Shown here piece by piece: positions 61,401 to 64,000 of a DNA stretch of 64,000 nt. Below the pieces are notes generated by a model that worked only from the letters and a program-made list of their open reading frames with translations, did no database searches and was not told the origin of the DNA. Position 1 is the first letter of the stretch, and every line of letters begins with the position of its first letter. The position numbers and the translations under genes were made by a program. Source of the stretch: Takifugu bimaculatus (taxonomy: Eukaryota; Chordata; Actinopteri; Tetraodontiformes; Tetraodontidae); NCBI GenBank assembly GCA_004026145.2, contig CP034995.1, positions 355,001 to 419,000 on the forward strand, written 5' to 3'.

Positions 61401-62957
61401 AGAGGTAAGACTGGGAATGACGGAGCTGGACGCAGAGGGATAATCCCGAGAGCTCGTAGATATGGTGGTGCGACCGGCTGTAATCCTGGGGACACCTGGA
61501 CCGACCCTGGTACTGGAGCTACTGGAAGGTGAGGGGTTCAGAGGCTTGTGGGTGCCCGGGAATTTGTAGCTTTCCGTGTTTGTTGACTGCGATGTGTGAA
61601 ATGGGCCTGAACTGAAAGTGTTTTGAAAATATGGGTGTGTCCTCTGGCTGGCAGATACGGGCCCATCAGTGAGGTGAGTGGCTCCAGATGTTTCCGCTCT
61701 ATTGTTGGTCGTTTCCTCAGGAAGTAGCAGCGCTTCCCTATCGGTTTCCCCAGCCGCGGTGTGTCTCTGTGGGTGTGAGGTGGGATGTAGCGGCCCTTGC
61801 AACGGAGAGGTGCTACTGGACCCGGCTTGGGGCCAAGAAGCCCGCTTCTCCTTGCCTTCGTGGAGGCGACCCCTGCCCCCATCTGTTCCTGTCACCACTT
61901 CGGGACCAATGGGCGACAAGCTGGTCAAGATGGTTCCCGTCTGAGCCCGAGGATCAAGGCCTGGCCGCGCGCTGGTGCGTTCCTCTGTGGAATTCCACTC
62001 ATCTTCCTGAACTGGATCGCCAGGAACAAACATTAAAAAAGAAAACAGAGCAGAGCAGGACTATGTGACATGAGTGGAAACCATAAACAGGCGAGAGTGA
62101 TCTGAACTTTCCGACGGAGAGTTTTACAGCTCACGCCACAACAAACACCTCATTTTCCAGCAAATATATGATTTTCCTACTGTACACAAAAGTACGCACC
62201 CCTCAGCTCAAGACTAATCACATTAAACTCAAGTGCCAACAAGGGAGGACTTAAACTAGATCAGTAAAGTGGGTAATTGTGTCACGGGGTCCTACCGTAA
62301 TATGACAGCCGAATTGAATTCGGCGACTGTCCAGCTGCTCCCCACAAAAGGGTGCCTTTGTTTCCATCACAGTGGGAGAGCGCCACTGTCCCCTCGCTCT
62401 CCAGGATGTGGTCCTCCTGATTCCAGACACAACGCACCCACACAGTGGAACCGCGCTCCGACTCTGACAAGGCTAAATGGACCGTCCAGCCCAGAGGAAC
62501 ATCTATTATCCAAGTGCAAACTGAAACTGGCGGGGGTTCATCGGTCTGGCTGCCCGTGGTGTTGGTGACGTTGGCGTCATTGAGGCGTCCAGGTAAAGTG
62601 AGATTGATGGTGCCAGCAGGCCTCTGGTCCAGGCTGATGTTTCCACCGCAGTGATGCTGGGACAGGGACAATATTTTATCTGGAAGGGAAAACAAATGGT
62701 GGTGAAAGAGAAGCCGCGTAAATTGTCAATTTAAAAAAAACAACTTGGGTAAAATAAACATGTCCAACCTGAAGTCTGACTTTTAAATCAAACACATCGT
62801 TACAATGACAATTAAAAGCAGGATTCCAGATTAATTAGAAGAAAACGGGTAATGAAAATAGCATATCTCATAAAAGAATCAGAAAGATCAAAAATAAAGA
62901 CAGGTTTATTTTACCTGTTGTGATAATAAAAAGCAAAAGACAGGCGTGGAGCTGCAT
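56045..62957 (-). CDS. uncharacterised type I membrane mucin-like protein (CUB-like, SEA-like, EGF-like)
   Basis: Not recognised by name. Twelve exons keep phase: 62957-62915, 62679-62296, 62011-60837, 60751-60414, 60320-60008, 59922-59864, 59438-59275, 58929-58764, 58670-58479, 57317-57096, 56840-56681, 56119-56045 (1096 residues). Signal peptide 'MQLHACLLLFIITTG'. A CUB-like domain about 20-142 starts 'HHCGGNISL', with 'SVCTWIIDVPLGW' and 'NSIRLSYYG'. About 143-690 is Thr/Ser/Pro-rich. A SEA-like stretch follows, then a Cys-rich EGF-like module ending 'CLVGNDFWYMGQRCD'. Membrane segment about 904-928 ('LVGACVAILLVIVTVIGILAF'). The tail has 'SADSLDNPAF' and ends 'RPRSYCEGMELVDLGKSWTA'. The 93-nt intron 60413-60321 is needed to skip two in-frame stops. 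Probably a cell-surface glycoprotein. Confidence 0.82.
56620..56680. repeat. (CA)n microsatellite at an exon boundary
   Basis: The CA run directly follows (on the - strand) the donor of the exon ending at 56681. Confidence 0.9.
58345..58442. repeat. (ATT)n-(AGT)n-(AGC AGT)n compound trinucleotide repeat
   Basis: ATT units turn into AGT units and then AGC/AGT units, about 95 bp, in the intron of the mucin-like gene, ending about 35 nt from the donor of the transmembrane exon (58479). Confidence 0.97.
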
Positions 62958-63545
62958 TTCCAATCCTCAGACATTTCAGTGTCGGGGAACCGGTTAATCC
63001 CAAATCCATCCAGGTTTTATTCCAGATCTTCTGTGTTTCGTCGGTCAGAGGAGGACAAGCGGAGCGCGCAGAGCCACAACTGATCTCCGCCTGTTTTTGC
63101 GGATCTCCACCAAACGGAGAGGCGTCAGAAACTTTCCTCCTCCATCATTTCCTCCTCACGGAAAGCGCAGCGCCGTCCGGGGCTCAGACGCCCAAATTAG
63201 ACACACGTGCGTCTGCAATGACGGACGCGGAGACGGCGCGTTTGGAGCGGCGGCCGCGCTGCCTCCGGGCTGGCGACCCCTGCAGCCGCTCGGCGTGTGT
63301 GGAGATGACAGACCGCTGGTCGCGACGGGAGCTGGTTTTTACAGAGCCCTTAAACGCTGCACAGGAACCGGTTAACCGCGGGAGGCGCAGAGACATGAGA
63401 GGAGGGACTTCATTAGCGTTTTACATCCCGACCCAGCAGCGTCGACACCAGCGTCCAGGCCTGACTGTGAACACCGAGGGGATGCGACGGAGGGCTGCAA
63501 TCTGGGGTTTCCGGCGTTTTAACGCAACATGTGGTGCATCCTGAT
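62958..63545 (-). promoter_or_regulatory. GC-rich promoter / CpG island of the mucin-like gene
   Basis: From about 63030 to 63400 the sequence is rich in CpG (for example 'GGCGCGTTTGGAGCGGCGGCCGCG' split across 63235-63260). It lies directly upstream of the signal-peptide exon and fits a CpG-island promoter. Open frames here on both strands are a by-product of the GC content. Confidence 0.6.
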
Positions 63546-63635
63546 GTGCAGATATAAAGATTTTTTATTTGGCAGCACACTGATGGAGTGGCTGCAACCG
63601 CGGGCGTGTGAATGAATCATCCATTTACAGTCTCT

Positions 63636-63636
63636 A

Positions 63637-63672
<36 letters not shown>

Positions 63673-63688
63673 GCTGTCTGTCTGTCAG
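63636..63688. repeat. (TGTC)n microsatellite
   Basis: CTGT/TGTC tetranucleotide run interrupted by one TAGC. Confidence 0.95.
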
Positions 63689-63754
63689 CAGACAGTAGTT
63701 TTACAACTGATGGAATAAATCTCTTTTAAAAATAATCATTAAAATCCAATTTTC

Positions 63755-63815
63755 TTATTAAAGATTAAGATGTACTTTATTCATCCCCGTAGGAAAATTG
63801 AATTATTTATTATAT
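63755..63815 (+). mobile_element. possible interspersed repeat fragment
   Basis: 'ACTTTATTCATCCCCGTAGG' followed by 'AAAATTGAAT' resembles a common teleost repeat end (ACTTTATTGATCCCC...GGAAATT). Short, and the family is not determined. Confidence 0.4.
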
Positions 63816-64000
63816 ATAATATATTTAGTTGGTTTTTTTTTTCATTTACTGCATGTACATTGCTGGGGGGGTGGACATCTTCAACAGGACATTTTATTTA
63901 TTTAGTTTATTGAGGGACAGTGTGCAACAACATTTATCATTTATAGGTATAGAGGATGCGATTGCGCCGGATTTAGCTATAACTGCTGATCTCCATTGGC

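Noticed and set aside
63097..63544. Arg-rich open frames on both strands at the window end
   Set aside because: GC-rich promoter sequence with few stop codons; no homology recognised.

Overview
This is vertebrate nuclear DNA, almost certainly from a percomorph-type teleost. The genes have many short exons, compact GT-AG introns, abundant (CA)n, (GGAT)n and (TGTC)n microsatellites, LINE and tRNA-SINE remnants, and protein sequences clearly orthologous to vertebrate genes. There are no bacterial operons, CRISPR arrays or phage. All gene models below were built by hand from splice signals and reading-frame phase.

Layout. On the + strand: 355-14640 is the tail half of unconventional myosin XV (myo15a); the motor domain lies outside the window to the left. 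16861-17240 is an orphan fragment of the eIF4G C-terminal (W2) domain. 18493-20706 is alkbh5 (m6A RNA demethylase). 23588-26876 is mief2 (mitochondrial fission adaptor MiD49). 28856-32839 is smcr8 (DENN-type autophagy regulator), which carries an apparent frame break. On the - strand: 35005-38591 holds an uncharacterised gene, or two adjacent ones. Its 5' part has a SUMO-interaction-like acidic motif and a Cys-rich probable zinc module; its 3' part is a chain of helical exons. 39923-43295 is ptcd1 (mitochondrial pentatricopeptide protein). 44318-47216 is fbxl18 (F-box/LRR). 49886-51858 is actb (cytoplasmic beta-actin), with its non-coding exon, promoter and intron enhancer near 52.0-52.9 kb. 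56045-62957 is an unrecognised type I membrane mucin-like protein (signal peptide, CUB-like, long Ser/Thr/Pro region, SEA-like, EGF-like, one membrane segment, conserved cytoplasmic tail). The last 1 kb is its GC-rich promoter plus simple repeats.

Context. myo15a-alkbh5-mief2-smcr8 matches the gene order of human 17p11.2, minus LLGL1, FLII and TOP3A. fbxl18-actb matches human 7p22.1, and PTCD1 lies on human 7q. The window therefore spans a teleost synteny junction at about 33-39 kb, and the uncharacterised gene sits on that junction. The genes are independent single transcription units and not a pathway cluster.

Items most worth a second look are the uncharacterised Cys-rich gene, the mucin-like receptor, the smcr8 frame break, the eIF4G W2 orphan, two long perfect palindromes in myo15a introns, and the actb intron structure (extra codon-204 intron and a GC-AG intron).
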